Positions 7,463-16,488 of a stretch of 64,000 bases of DNA are shown here, one piece after another. The stretch is from an uncultured Alphaproteobacteria bacterium (GTDB lineage: Bacteria > Pseudomonadota > Alphaproteobacteria > RF32 > CAG-239), in assembly GCA_910584385.1 (NCBI GenBank), contig CAJUAK010000008.1, positions 22,251 through 86,250 on the forward strand. Reading direction: 5' to 3'. A model generated the notes under the pieces. It saw only the letters and a list, made by a program, of their open reading frames with translations, was not told the origin of the DNA and ran no database searches. Position 1 is the stretch's first letter; each line of letters opens with the position of its first letter. The translations under genes and the position numbers were made by a program.

Positions 7463-9229
7463 TTAGAAATCCCCCTTTTGGGAGCTTGTCCGAATGGTTA
7501 CCCGATTCTCATCCTCCCGGTCTGAAGAAAAATCCTTGGCAATAGAACGGAGCAATACCTCTGTTTCGGCCATATGCTCGCCCAGCGTGCAGGCAATTTG
7601 CTGCACAGTCGCCAGATTTTTATGAATAACCTCTTTGGCACGCTCGGCAATTTGCTCTTTTTTCATTTCCACATTGGTAACGTCTTCAATAATGCCGCCG
7701 ACACTTTGCTTCTTATCAACATTAAACACAACCACATCATAGAGCTTTTCATCCTGGCGCACATGTTCCCTGCGGATGTCCTGTTCCAGTTCCAAAGAGG
7801 CGGCAAAAAGGTTGGTAAAACTGATAAAATCCCTTAAATTAGCGCCATGCAAATCATGCTTGTCGTAAATATCCGCATGCTCTTCTTCATTCCAAAAAGC
7901 TTCAACAAATTGGTCGTTATATTCGATGATATATAAATCCGAATTTGCAATCACAATCGGCGAAGGAATGCAGCGGATAAGGGCGTTTGCCTTGCGTTGT
8001 GCCTGATGTTTCATATGTGAAACGCACATTTCCGGCTCAGCCTTGCCTTCCAGCAGGGCCCTGGCAAAATTGCGGCATGTGTTATAGCCGCAGCCGCCGC
8101 AATTTATTTCGTCTTCCAGAGTATATTTGCCTATTTGCGCCAAAACATTTTTAATTTCGGCTTCTTCAAATTCCCCTTGTTTTAAGGATTCGGAAGCATA
8201 CTCCAATGAAATGTCGATTCTCGGCTGCCGTTTTGAAATCTCATCAGAAAAGACGCTGTTTTTCAAAACCTGCAGACGCTTTTCCATTCCTGATTTTTTA
8301 TTAGAGGCGCAGGGGCCGTTAACGCAGCCGCCGCTGCATGCCAGGCATTCGACAAATACGGGGCGGTCAAAATCCATAGCCGCCAAATGTTTCAGCTCGC
8401 GTTTAATATTTTCAATCCCGGTCAGCTGCATCAAATAAATCTTATTGTCTTTTTGATAGGGTTTTAAAGTCTCAATCATTCCGCCTTCTATCGGATAGGC
8501 AGAACCCTCAAGTGCTTTTTCAGGGACAAACTTGTCAAAGACGCTGGTTTTTATATCCTGCGGGTTAATATTTTCATCCTGAAGCCACTGGCGCAGATTG
8601 GCAAAGCTCAAAGAAAGGCTGAGCAAATCCGAATGCCTGTCCGCCTCCAGCTTTTTCGCAATGCAGGGGCCGATAAAGATAACCTCGGCATCCGCGCCAA
8701 ACTCTTTTTTCAGCATTTTGCAATGCGTCAAAAGGGGCGAAAGGACAGGAACCAGGTTGGCGGTTCTTTCGGGAAGGTATTTGTTAACATATTCGACAAC
8801 CGTCGGGCATGCCGTGGAAAGGTACAGTCCCGGGCGCGCCTTTTCCAAGAAACGCGCCGTCTGGCAGGAAACCTCCTCCGCGCCGAGCGCTGTTTCAGAA
8901 ACGCCGCGGATTCCCAACCGGCGGATTGCCGCAATCATTTGTTCGGCGGTAACATTGTCAAACTCGCTAATCCAGGACGGCGCTAAGGAAACATAAACAT
9001 TCTTGCCTGATTTGACCAATTGCTTGGCGCGCTGCAAATCATTCCGATATTGCTTAGCCTTTGCCGGGCAAACGCTGTAACATGTTCCGCAGGCAATGCA
9101 AAGCTCCGGCACAATCATTGCGCTGCCATCTTCAATTTTAATCGCTTTTACCGGACAGCGCCGCACGCATTTATAACAATCCTGGCAATTATTTTTGACC
9201 GTATAAAGGGGATATTCGCGTTCAGACAT
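7463..9229 (-). CDS. hydS: Sensory [FeFe] hydrogenase with PAS domain (HydS-like)
   Basis: 588 residues in this order: two [4Fe-4S] ferredoxin motifs (residues 15-25 and 44-54), H-cluster domain, an FeS domain C377-x2-C-x4-C-x16-C, a PAS domain at about 410-520 and a helical tail. The first H-cluster motif reads STACPTVV (138-145): the first Cys of the catalytic TSCCP is Ala. GPCIAKK (187-193) and ECLACSGGCVNGPC (294-307) are kept, so a cluster can still bind. Loss of that Cys, the proton-relay residue in catalytic enzymes, together with the PAS domain marks the group C sensory type, most like the phosphatase-associated subgroup. Overlaps the upstream ferredoxin gene by 8 bases and abuts the phosphatase gene. 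Ligand sensing is inferred. Confidence 0.92.
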   Translation of the reverse strand: MSEREYPLYTVKNNCQDCYKCVRRCPVKAIKIEDGSAMIVPELCIACGTCYSVCPAKAKQYRNDLQRAKQLVKSGKNVYVSLAPSWISEFDNVTAEQMIAAIRRLGIRGVSETALGAEEVSCQTARFLEKARPGLYLSTACPTVVEYVNKYLPERTANLVPVLSPLLTHCKMLKKEFGADAEVIFIGPCIAKKLEADRHSDLLSLSLSFANLRQWLQDENINPQDIKTSVFDKFVPEKALEGSAYPIEGGMIETLKPYQKDNKIYLMQLTGIENIKRELKHLAAMDFDRPVFVECLACSGGCVNGPCASNKKSGMEKRLQVLKNSVFSDEISKRQPRIDISLEYASESLKQGEFEEAEIKNVLAQIGKYTLEDEINCGGCGYNTCRNFARALLEGKAEPEMCVSHMKHQAQRKANALIRCIPSPIVIANSDLYIIEYNDQFVEAFWNEEEHADIYDKHDLHGANLRDFISFTNLFAASLELEQDIRREHVRQDEKLYDVVVFNVDKKQSVGGIIEDVTNVEMKKEQIAERAKEVIHKNLATVQQIACTLGEHMAETEVLLRSIAKDFSSDREDENRVTIRTSSQKGDF

Positions 9230-9491
9230 TCGTTTCTCCGTTATTCTTCAGATTCGGAAAATGTTTCTCCAAGATATCAAGCAAAGTGCCGCTGTCAATA
9301 TTATTATATTCCGCATCGTCAATGCAGATATTCGGGCCTTTTGAGCAATTGTCGCAGCAGCGCAGCCCGATAAGCTCCACATCGGCGGTTATATTATTTT
9401 CATCAAGAAATTTCTGAATAAGCTGCAAATTTTTAGCATTTCCCCGGGCAAAACACGAACTTCCCATACAAACTTTTATTTTGGCTGGCAT
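9222..9491 (-). CDS. Thioredoxin-like [2Fe-2S] ferredoxin, first gene of hydrogenase operon
   Basis: Eighty-nine residues with CMGSSC near the N-terminus and RCCDNCSKGPN at about 44-54, the C-x4-C / C-x3-C set of NuoE-like [2Fe-2S] proteins. A strong AGAGGAGG precedes the ATG. Its end overlaps hydS by 8 bases, so the two are coupled and this protein probably carries electrons to or from HydS. Paralogue of the ferredoxin at 6000-6269. Confidence 0.9.
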   Translation of the reverse strand: MPAKIKVCMGSSCFARGNAKNLQLIQKFLDENNITADVELIGLRCCDNCSKGPNICIDDAEYNNIDSGTLLDILEKHFPNLKNNGETNV

Positions 9492-9519
9492 TATAACCTC
9501 CTCTGCGGCTGTTTTCTTA

Positions 9520-9547
9520 AGTATAATAAAAAGCTGTCAAAAGTCAA
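9520..9547 (-). promoter_or_regulatory. Candidate sigma-70 promoter of the hydrogenase operon
   Basis: On the minus strand, -35 TTGACT (9542-9547) and -10 TATACT (9520-9525) are separated by 16 bases and lie about 29 bases before the first ferredoxin start. It is the best promoter-like match in the window and faces away from the kinase gene. Confidence 0.6.
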
Positions 9548-9562
9548 ATCATATAGTTTAGC

Positions 9563-9591
9563 TTGTTTTTTGTTTCCCTTTCAGATAAAAT
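9563..9591 (+). promoter_or_regulatory. Candidate promoter of the hybrid kinase gene
   Basis: -35 TTGTTT (9563-9568), 17-base spacer, -10 TAAAAT (9586-9591), 31 bases before the TTG start. Back to back with the hydrogenase-operon promoter, so one regulator could act on both. Confidence 0.4.
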
Positions 9592-9621
9592 ACAAATAAT
9601 ACAGCACCAGGGAGAAACATC

Positions 9622-10866
9622 TTGAAAGATTTTTTTCAAATTTCGGATTTTGGCCAAATAAGCATATCTGTAGAAACGCTTGCCTTATTCGTTTTTTTGG
9701 CCGTTATTGCCGCAATCTGTTTCTTTTCCAAGCGCCTTTCGCAAAAAGAAAAGCGGCTGCAGCGGCAAAAGATGGAAACCATAGGCTACTTGGCAGGAAG
9801 CTTTGCCCATGACTTCAACAACATATTATCCGGCATCCGCAGCGCCGCAGAACTTTTAGACGCACAGCTCCCGCAAAATGATAAAAAGCGCCAATACACC
9901 GGCATCATCCTGAATGCCTGCGGCGCAAGCGCCGAAATGATAGGCGGCATTTTAAATTTCACCCGCAAAAAACAAACAAAATTCATCCCGTTCAACCTCT
10001 CGCAAACCGCGGAAGAAACAACGGAACTGCTCCGCTGTTTCATAAGGGAAGAAATCAAGGTTTCATGCTCAAAAAAACAAGAAAACCTAAACATCTGCGG
10101 CTGCAAAGACATGATAGAAAACCTGATTTTAAATTTGGCCTTTAACGCCCAGGATGCCATATCCGGAAAGGGAAACATCGAAATCAGCACGCAAAGCCGC
10201 CTGTTAAAAAAAGAACATTTAAGAAAATGCCTGATTAAAGCGCCGGAAGGGCAATATGCAGAACTTTGCGTTAAAGATACCGGCTGCGGCATTTCTAAAA
10301 AAACGCAAAAGAAAATATTTACGCCCTTCTTCACGACCAAAGAAAACTGCGGCTGCGGATTCGGATTGTCAAACGCTTATGACACAATCAAAAAGCACCG
10401 CGGGACGCTCTTCCTGGAAAGCTCGGAAAAAGGGACTGCTTTTCACATCTATCTGCCGCAAACAAAAAATCTTCCGCAGAAAACAGATGAAAGGCAAAAA
10501 ATTCCGGCATCAATATTAATCGTAGATGACGACCCTGTCTTATTAGAATTGCTTCACGACATTTTGGCGCTGCTCGGCGCCTCTCCGATAAAAACCTCTG
10601 CGAACGAAGCCATGAAAGCCTTCGGCCGGGCAAAAAAGCCGGATTGCGCCATCTTAGACATTCTTATGCCGGGATTAGGAGGAATTGGGCTGTACAAAGA
10701 ATTGCGCAAACATTCCCCAAAACTCAAAGTTATTTTCACCAGCGGCAAAGATGCGGATTCAGAGCTTCTGCAAATATTGAAAAAAGACAAAGCAACCGGA
10801 TTCATCCGCAAACCATATACGATTGACAGCTGTTACGGCGAATTGCAGCGCCTGTTTAAATGTTAG
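9622..10866 (+). CDS. Hybrid histidine kinase with receiver domain
   Basis: Membrane-anchored kinase of 414 residues. One membrane helix at about 18-36, then a DHp helix with FAHDFNN (phospho-acceptor H63, the CckA/NtrB-like HDFNN type), ATP-binding boxes (N box NLAFNAQDA, DTGCGIS, FTPFFTTK, GCGFGLS), and a C-terminal receiver with VDDD at 301-304, phospho-Asp D346 and K397. It has no PAS or other sensor domain, so its input is unclear. The start is TTG with GGGAG 7 bases upstream. It is divergent from the hydrogenase operon and followed by the two degenerate GGDEF-EAL genes after 80 bases. CckA is a possible identity, but CckA normally has PAS domains. Confidence 0.88.
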   Translation: MKDFFQISDFGQISISVETLALFVFLAVIAAICFFSKRLSQKEKRLQRQKMETIGYLAGSFAHDFNNILSGIRSAAELLDAQLPQNDKKRQYTGIILNACGASAEMIGGILNFTRKKQTKFIPFNLSQTAEETTELLRCFIREEIKVSCSKKQENLNICGCKDMIENLILNLAFNAQDAISGKGNIEISTQSRLLKKEHLRKCLIKAPEGQYAELCVKDTGCGISKKTQKKIFTPFFTTKENCGCGFGLSNAYDTIKKHRGTLFLESSEKGTAFHIYLPQTKNLPQKTDERQKIPASILIVDDDPVLLELLHDILALLGASPIKTSANEAMKAFGRAKKPDCAILDILMPGLGGIGLYKELRKHSPKLKVIFTSGKDADSELLQILKKDKATGFIRKPYTIDSCYGELQRLFKC

Positions 10867-10946
10867 CAAAAAATCAAGATGCTTGATATAAAATGAAAGC
10901 AGTCTTATGATAAACAGATATTGAGGATAATGGAGAAAAACAAGTT

Positions 10947-12242
10947 ATGGGCAAGTCGCCAAGCTCTTCGGCTGAAAAATATTTGCTTGATGCTCTAAAC
11001 AGGGTTGGAAAAAACTCTGCGGACTATTCTGTCCTCTATGTGAATGTCTCCAAACTCAAACCCAAAAACCGCCATCCGAAATTCGTAAAAATCTTTGCAA
11101 GAATGTTTGACAAGCTTATCGGCGCCGTAAACGGAATGTTTTTTATCCTGTCAAACAGCGATTTTGTTATTTTAGGAAAAAACATCACCGATGAAACGGT
11201 TAATGAAGCTGTTAAAAAGCTGCGCCAGGGATTGTCCAGCGACCCGGTCTTATCCGTAGACGACACTTCCGGATTCGCCCATGTTTACTATTTTCCCGAA
11301 GATTTTCCATATTTTTACGAAATGATTGAAAGGATGCAGGAACAAGAGCCGGAAGCAACAGACCCTTCGTTGCTCAAACGCCCCGTTGACGCGGCAGAGA
11401 TAGATTCCGTCCTTGACACGCTGGATAATATTGATATCGGAGAGCTTGTAAAACGCCAAAGCGTGATGAGGATTAAAGGCGCCGGAAAATTTGAAGTTTT
11501 ATTCCAAGAGTTTTTTGTTGCCGTAAAAGATTTGAATGCGCATATCGGCTATAATATTGATTTGGTTGAAAACCGCTGGCTGTTTTTATATTTGACCCAA
11601 TATCTTGACAAGAAGACAATCTCTTCGTTTTTTGCCGCTGAGCTGCAAAATTGGCCGGCGCAAATCAGCATGAACTTAAACTTGTCTTCGGTTTTTTCAA
11701 AAGAATTTGTGAATTTTGCAAAAAATTTCCTAAAAAAAGAGCAAACGGTTATTGTCGAGCTCCAGCTCATGGATGCATTAAACAATCTGCCGCTTTATTT
11801 TGAAGCAAAAAAGATTCTCAAAAGCGGCGGGCATAAAATTCTGATTGATTCAATGACGCCGGCAGCATTAAAAATGCTAAACATCAAACAATTAGAACCA
11901 GACTATGTCAAAATCTTTTGGGAACCCCTGATTGAGAGCGACAACACAGACCAGGAATTAAGAAAAATCATTGAAGACATCGGCGCCCAAAATGTCATTC
12001 TGGCAAAATGCGACAGCGAAAAGGCGCTGCGCTGGGGGTTGTCTCACGGAATATCAGCCTTTCAGGGCCCCGTTATCGACAATATCGAAACGGCTTTTAT
12101 TAAAAACAACTGCCCTGATAGTGCCAAATGCAGCGTTAAAGACTGCCTAAAGCGGAAAAAGCTGCTTTCTGGCTATTACCGTAACCAATGCACCCAGAAG
12201 AATTGTTTGGAAACCATTATGCAAAGCAAAAAGGAGCTGTAA
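10947..12242 (+). CDS. Degenerate GGDEF-EAL protein, copy 1
   Basis: 431 residues. Residues 28-105 follow the GGDEF fold (a SVLYVNVSKL strand, then FFILSNSDFVILG where active enzymes have GGDEF). Residues about 170-380 follow an EAL-like barrel (FEVLFQEFFVAVKDL, MNLNLSSVFSKEF, ELQLMDAL, HKILIDSM, PDYVKIFWEP, GISAFQGP). The Glu of EAL and the DDFGTG loop are replaced, so neither c-di-GMP synthesis nor breakdown is expected; a binding or scaffold role is inferred. A Cys-rich end (C389, C395, C400, C415, C420) may bind metal. GGAG precedes the ATG. Its paralogue follows after 2 bases. The family resembles EAL-like proteins I recall from Rhodospirillales. Confidence 0.72.
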   Translation: MGKSPSSSAEKYLLDALNRVGKNSADYSVLYVNVSKLKPKNRHPKFVKIFARMFDKLIGAVNGMFFILSNSDFVILGKNITDETVNEAVKKLRQGLSSDPVLSVDDTSGFAHVYYFPEDFPYFYEMIERMQEQEPEATDPSLLKRPVDAAEIDSVLDTLDNIDIGELVKRQSVMRIKGAGKFEVLFQEFFVAVKDLNAHIGYNIDLVENRWLFLYLTQYLDKKTISSFFAAELQNWPAQISMNLNLSSVFSKEFVNFAKNFLKKEQTVIVELQLMDALNNLPLYFEAKKILKSGGHKILIDSMTPAALKMLNIKQLEPDYVKIFWEPLIESDNTDQELRKIIEDIGAQNVILAKCDSEKALRWGLSHGISAFQGPVIDNIETAFIKNNCPDSAKCSVKDCLKRKKLLSGYYRNQCTQKNCLETIMQSKKEL

Positions 12243-12244
12243 AA

Positions 12245-13510
12245 GTGTTTAAGCGCGGAACAGAACCTGTAAAAATAATAAAAAAAGATATCCTGATATG
12301 GGATTATTTAAAAAAAATAGAAAAAGACATCAATTCCTATAAAGTTCTGTATTTATGGACAAGCAAACTGCAAAACCAAAGCATGCGTTCCGTCCGGCGC
12401 CAGGCATTGATTGAAACCTTTGAAAACATTATCAGCAAAAAAGGCGGAGAAATATTTTCCCTCCCGACAGAAAACATTGTCGTTTTTTTCAACAAAAGCG
12501 CAAATGAAGAAATTTTAGCAAGCCTGATAAAAATCCGGTTCATTTTTCATGATGACCCACTGCTAAAAGATTCTTTTGATTTGGAAAAAATCGGTTTTGC
12601 AAAGAGCTATGATTTGTCAACAGACCTGAGCCTTTTTCGTAAAAAAATTGAAGAAGACATGCAGGAGACAAGCTTTAACAAAGAAACCGCAGAGCAAAAC
12701 AAACAGCCCGCAGGAAATGTTTTCTTCCGGGCGCCTGTCCGCAAACTCCGCAGAGAACTTACCCCGGCAATTCTGGCAAAAGTCAAAAAGAACCTTGCAA
12801 TCACAGATTTTTCAAGCTACATCCGCCGCCAGGCCATCTGCGCAATTATCGGCAACTCCCAGCCGCAAATGATTTTTGAAGAAGTATATGTTTCCATCCC
12901 GGACTTGCGGGAAATGCTGCTTCCGGATGTGGATTTGACGGCAAATCCCTGGCTGTTTTTATCCTTAAGCGAAACCTTGGATAAACGGACGCTGGAAACA
13001 ATCAGCCGCCATGATGACGGTTCTTTGACAGGAAACTTTAGCATCAACATCAATATTTCAACAATCCTCTCAGACGAATTTTTGGAATTTGATGACAACA
13101 TCAATCCTTCAATGCGCTCATCCATTGTGCTGGAACTTCAATTGGTCGATATTTTCAGCGACATCAAAACATTCTTTCTTGCCAAAACCTTTGCCCAATC
13201 CAGAGGATATAAAATCTGTGTCGACGGCATCACGGTTGACAAGCTAAAATATATAAACCGGGAGCAGCTCAACGCCGATTTCCTGAAAATCATCTGGCAC
13301 CCCTCATTTTTGGATGTTATCAATGAGGACAAACACTTCACGGATTATGTAAACAAAGCAGAACGCTCCAGAATGATTTTATGCCGCATAGACGACCCGG
13401 AAGCCGTCAAAATTGGCAACAGCCTGGGCATAAACCTTTATCAGGGGCGCCACATTCAGCGGATGCTGAACAATCAGCCCCGCAAGACTATTTTCACAAT
13501 AAAAAAATAA
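12245..13510 (+). CDS. Degenerate GGDEF-EAL protein, copy 2
   Basis: 421 residues, paralogous to the preceding protein over its length: strand KVLYLWTSKL, then IFSLPTENIVVFF in place of GGDEF, an EAL-like half with FEEVYVSIPDLREML, ININISTILSDEF, VLELQLVDIF, YKICVDGI, ADFLKIIWHP and GINLYQGR. The catalytic residues of both domains are absent. The start is GTG at 12245 with AAGGAG 8 bases before it; an in-frame ATG at 12188 would overlap copy 1 by 55 bases and lacks a site. It lacks the Cys-rich tail of copy 1. Stop codon lies 2 bases from the convergent rodA stop, with no hairpin visible between them. Confidence 0.72.
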   Translation: MFKRGTEPVKIIKKDILIWDYLKKIEKDINSYKVLYLWTSKLQNQSMRSVRRQALIETFENIISKKGGEIFSLPTENIVVFFNKSANEEILASLIKIRFIFHDDPLLKDSFDLEKIGFAKSYDLSTDLSLFRKKIEEDMQETSFNKETAEQNKQPAGNVFFRAPVRKLRRELTPAILAKVKKNLAITDFSSYIRRQAICAIIGNSQPQMIFEEVYVSIPDLREMLLPDVDLTANPWLFLSLSETLDKRTLETISRHDDGSLTGNFSININISTILSDEFLEFDDNINPSMRSSIVLELQLVDIFSDIKTFFLAKTFAQSRGYKICVDGITVDKLKYINREQLNADFLKIIWHPSFLDVINEDKHFTDYVNKAERSRMILCRIDDPEAVKIGNSLGINLYQGRHIQRMLNNQPRKTIFTIKK

Positions 13511-13512
13511 GG

Positions 13513-14652
13513 CTATTCTTTTCCAAGATTAATGTTGCGGTTAATGCTGACGCATAAAATAAGCCCAAAAGAAGCCATAACCGAAAGGATTACCGTTCCG
13601 CCATAAGAAATCAGGGCCAGAGGGATTCCCACAACGGGAATAAGCCCCAAAACCATGGCAATATTAATAAACACATAAAGGAAGTAATTGACAGACAAGC
13701 CAATTGCCAAAAGCTTTCCAAAATAGCTGGCGCTCCTCAAGGCAAAAGACAAACTGTAAGCTAAAATCAAAAAATTAATAAATAAAATAATCAAAGCGCC
13801 GACCATGCCAAATTCTTCTGAAAGCATCGTAAAAATAAAATCCGTGTGTTTCTCCGGCAAAAAGTTCAAATGGCTCTGCGTCCCATTTAAAAAGCCCTTG
13901 CCAAAAACGCCGCCGGAGCCCAAAGCAATCTTGGATTGGATAATATGATATCCCGTTCCCAAGGGATCCCTTTCCGGGTCTAAAAAGGTCAAAACACGCT
14001 CTTGCTGATATTCATGAAGGAAGTGCCAGGCAACCGGCATAGAAATCAGCCCGGCGATTCCCACGATGGCAAATTTCCACAGCTGAACCCCGACCACAAA
14101 GAAAATAGCGCCGCCGCAAAAAACAAGCATTAAAGCTGTTCCCAAGTCCGGCTGAGTCATAACCAAAAAAGCAGGAAAAGCAATCATCAAAAGGGGCGTA
14201 ACAATTCCGCTGAAGCTTTCAATCGTTTGCAAAGAAACGCCGTGAAAATATCTGGCCAAAGCCAAAACCAAAGCAATTTTCATTAATTCTGAAGGCTGCA
14301 ATTTCATAAAGCCCAAGTTAATCCAGCGCTGCGCTCCCATGCCGATATGCCCGCTGACCTCAACAATGATTAAAAGGACAAGGGCAATAAAATAAAAAAT
14401 ATACGCGTAGCGCAAAACCAGCTTAATATCTATAAGCGCAAGGGCAAGCATCACGCAAAATCCCAACCCAAAACGCAAAAGCTGGTTCAACGCCCAAGGG
14501 GTCCAGCTGCCGTTTGCCGCAGAATAAAGCATAACCACGCCGATAGAAGCCAGCAGGAACACAAACAAAACATAACTCCAGCTCAGATTAGCCAATTTTT
14601 CGCGGATTGTAAGGCTTTTATTGCTTAAACTGGATTCATAGATATTATACAT
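13513..14652 (-). CDS. rodA: Rod-shape SEDS glycosyltransferase RodA
   Basis: Inner-membrane peptidoglycan polymerase of the SEDS family that works with PBP2 in the elongasome. 379 residues with about ten membrane helices, and the C-terminal signature IPLALISYGGT expected of RodA/FtsW. Next to mrdA, which makes RodA rather than FtsW the identity. GGAGGG precedes the ATG across the mrdA stop codon, so translation is coupled. Confidence 0.96.
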   Translation of the reverse strand: MYNIYESSLSNKSLTIREKLANLSWSYVLFVFLLASIGVVMLYSAANGSWTPWALNQLLRFGLGFCVMLALALIDIKLVLRYAYIFYFIALVLLIIVEVSGHIGMGAQRWINLGFMKLQPSELMKIALVLALARYFHGVSLQTIESFSGIVTPLLMIAFPAFLVMTQPDLGTALMLVFCGGAIFFVVGVQLWKFAIVGIAGLISMPVAWHFLHEYQQERVLTFLDPERDPLGTGYHIIQSKIALGSGGVFGKGFLNGTQSHLNFLPEKHTDFIFTMLSEEFGMVGALIILFINFLILAYSLSFALRSASYFGKLLAIGLSVNYFLYVFINIAMVLGLIPVVGIPLALISYGGTVILSVMASFGLILCVSINRNINLGKE

Positions 14653-14654
14653 CG

Positions 14655-16487
14655 CTACTTGCCCTCCTGCTGGGAGTTAATCTCCTTATCCGACATCAGC
14701 GCCTCCAACAGAATTTTACGCGCCACAGGCGCTGCCGCGGAAGAACCGCCGCCGCCATGTTCTACCAAGACTGCCACGGCATATTTAGGATTATCGTGGG
14801 GCGCATAGCCCACAAACAAGCCATGATCCCGCAAATGCCACGGCAGTTCATGCTGCTTAAGGATTCTTGTCTGCCGTTCTTTCATCGTAATGCGCCGCAC
14901 CTGGGTTGACCCGGTTTTCCCGCACATCTGATGCCCCTTATAGTCAAAATGCGAAGCATAAGCCGTGCCCCCCGGGCTGTTAACCACTTGGCACATTCCT
15001 TCCTTAACCATATTCATATGGTTTGGCTTAATATTAAGGTGCGACAATTCAGGCGATGTGTCCGCCTCTCTCTTAATAAAAGTCGGCTGGACATTATAGC
15101 CGCCGTTCGCAATACGCGCTGTCATAACGGCCAGCTGTATGGGCGTGGTTAAAATATATCCCTGCCCAATGCCGGAAATTAAAGTTTCACCTTGCTGCCA
15201 AGGCTCGCCAAACCTTTTCCATTTCCATTCCCTGTCCGGAATAAGCCCCGCTTTTTCATTTTCCAAGCCAATATTAACCGGAGAACCCAAACCGAAATTG
15301 CGCGCCATCTTGGCAATTTTATCTATCCCTGTCTTTTGAGCCGTTTCATAAAAGAAAATATCGCAAGAATGCTTCAGAGCCTCCACAACATTGATGTAGC
15401 CATGCCCTATCCGCTTCCAGCAGTGAAAAGTATGGTTGCCCAGCATCATCTTTCCGGCACAAAAGCTCCTTGCATCCGCCTTTTGGGCATCGCCTTCCAA
15501 GGCCGCAAGGGCAACAATCATCTTAAATGTCGACCCCGGGGAATACAAACCAGACAAAACTTTGTTTGTCAGAGGATTTTTTTCATTATCCAACAAGGCT
15601 TTCCAATCTTTGGCATTAATTCCCTGCGCCATTTGGTTTGGATCAAAAGACGGCGTAGAAACAAAAGCTAAAATTTCGCCGGTATTGACATCCATTAAAA
15701 CAGCAGCGCCGGCCTCCTCGCCAAAAGCGTCATAGGCAACTTCCTGCAAATGGGCGTCAATGGTCAAGTCCAAACGTTCGCCCGGAATACCGTCAACGCG
15801 TTCAATTTCTTTCATAACCCGCCCCAAAGCATTAACTTCCAGCTTCAGGTTTCCGCTTTTTCCTCTGAGTTTTTTCTCATAAAGCTTTTCAATGCCCGAT
15901 TTTCCGATTTTAAATCCCGGAATTTCCAAGAGGGGGTCATCTTTGACATCCTTGTCTGAAACGGAAGACACATATCCCAAAACATGGGCGGTTTTTTCGC
16001 CCAAAGGATAATAGCGGCTCATTCCCTCATCAATAATTATCCCCGGCAAATCCGGCGCATTAAGCTGGATTCTGGAAACCTCTTCCCAAGTCAGATTATC
16101 TTTGATTTTAATAGGCACAAAGCTTCTGTTGCGCTTTAAATCCTTTTTAATCCGCTCTTCTTCAACATCGCTCAGCGGCATAATTTTCTTAAAAGCGTCC
16201 AATGTTTCCTGAACATCCGTCGTCTGCTCCGCAACAATCATCGCCTGAAAGTTTTGCTGGTTCGTCGCCAAAACATTTTGGTGCCGGTCATAAATAATTC
16301 CTCTTGGCGGAATCAAAAGGCGCGTGCTGACCCGGTTTTCATCCGCCAGCATTTTGTATTTGTCAGCCTCATAAACCTGAAGGTAATAAAGGCGGAAGAT
16401 AATCAGTAAAAAAGCCAAAAACTCGCCCAGCGCCAAAAAGAGCGTCCGTTGGATTAAAACTTTGCCTTTGTCATTATCTCTGTTCAT
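14655..16487 (-). CDS. mrdA: Penicillin-binding protein 2 (elongation transpeptidase)
   Basis: Bitopic D,D-transpeptidase for side-wall growth. After an N-terminal membrane helix comes the pedestal domain (PPRGIIYDR), then the transpeptidase domain with SPGSTFK (Ser-x-x-Lys, catalytic Ser about residue 319), a SCD motif in place of SxN, and KTGST. 610 residues, normal for the family. The ATG at 16487 is chosen because GAGG lies 6 bases upstream; a TTG six codons earlier lies before that site. One base separates it from the mreD stop. Confidence 0.96.
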   Translation of the reverse strand: MNRDNDKGKVLIQRTLFLALGEFLAFLLIIFRLYYLQVYEADKYKMLADENRVSTRLLIPPRGIIYDRHQNVLATNQQNFQAMIVAEQTTDVQETLDAFKKIMPLSDVEEERIKKDLKRNRSFVPIKIKDNLTWEEVSRIQLNAPDLPGIIIDEGMSRYYPLGEKTAHVLGYVSSVSDKDVKDDPLLEIPGFKIGKSGIEKLYEKKLRGKSGNLKLEVNALGRVMKEIERVDGIPGERLDLTIDAHLQEVAYDAFGEEAGAAVLMDVNTGEILAFVSTPSFDPNQMAQGINAKDWKALLDNEKNPLTNKVLSGLYSPGSTFKMIVALAALEGDAQKADARSFCAGKMMLGNHTFHCWKRIGHGYINVVEALKHSCDIFFYETAQKTGIDKIAKMARNFGLGSPVNIGLENEKAGLIPDREWKWKRFGEPWQQGETLISGIGQGYILTTPIQLAVMTARIANGGYNVQPTFIKREADTSPELSHLNIKPNHMNMVKEGMCQVVNSPGGTAYASHFDYKGHQMCGKTGSTQVRRITMKERQTRILKQHELPWHLRDHGLFVGYAPHDNPKYAVAVLVEHGGGGSSAAAPVARKILLEALMSDKEINSQQEGK

Positions 16488-16488
16488 T

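Noticed and set aside
12188..12244. Upstream ATG for the second GGDEF-EAL gene
   Set aside because: It would overlap the first copy by 55 bases without a ribosome site, whereas GTG at 12245 has AAGGAG at good spacing.
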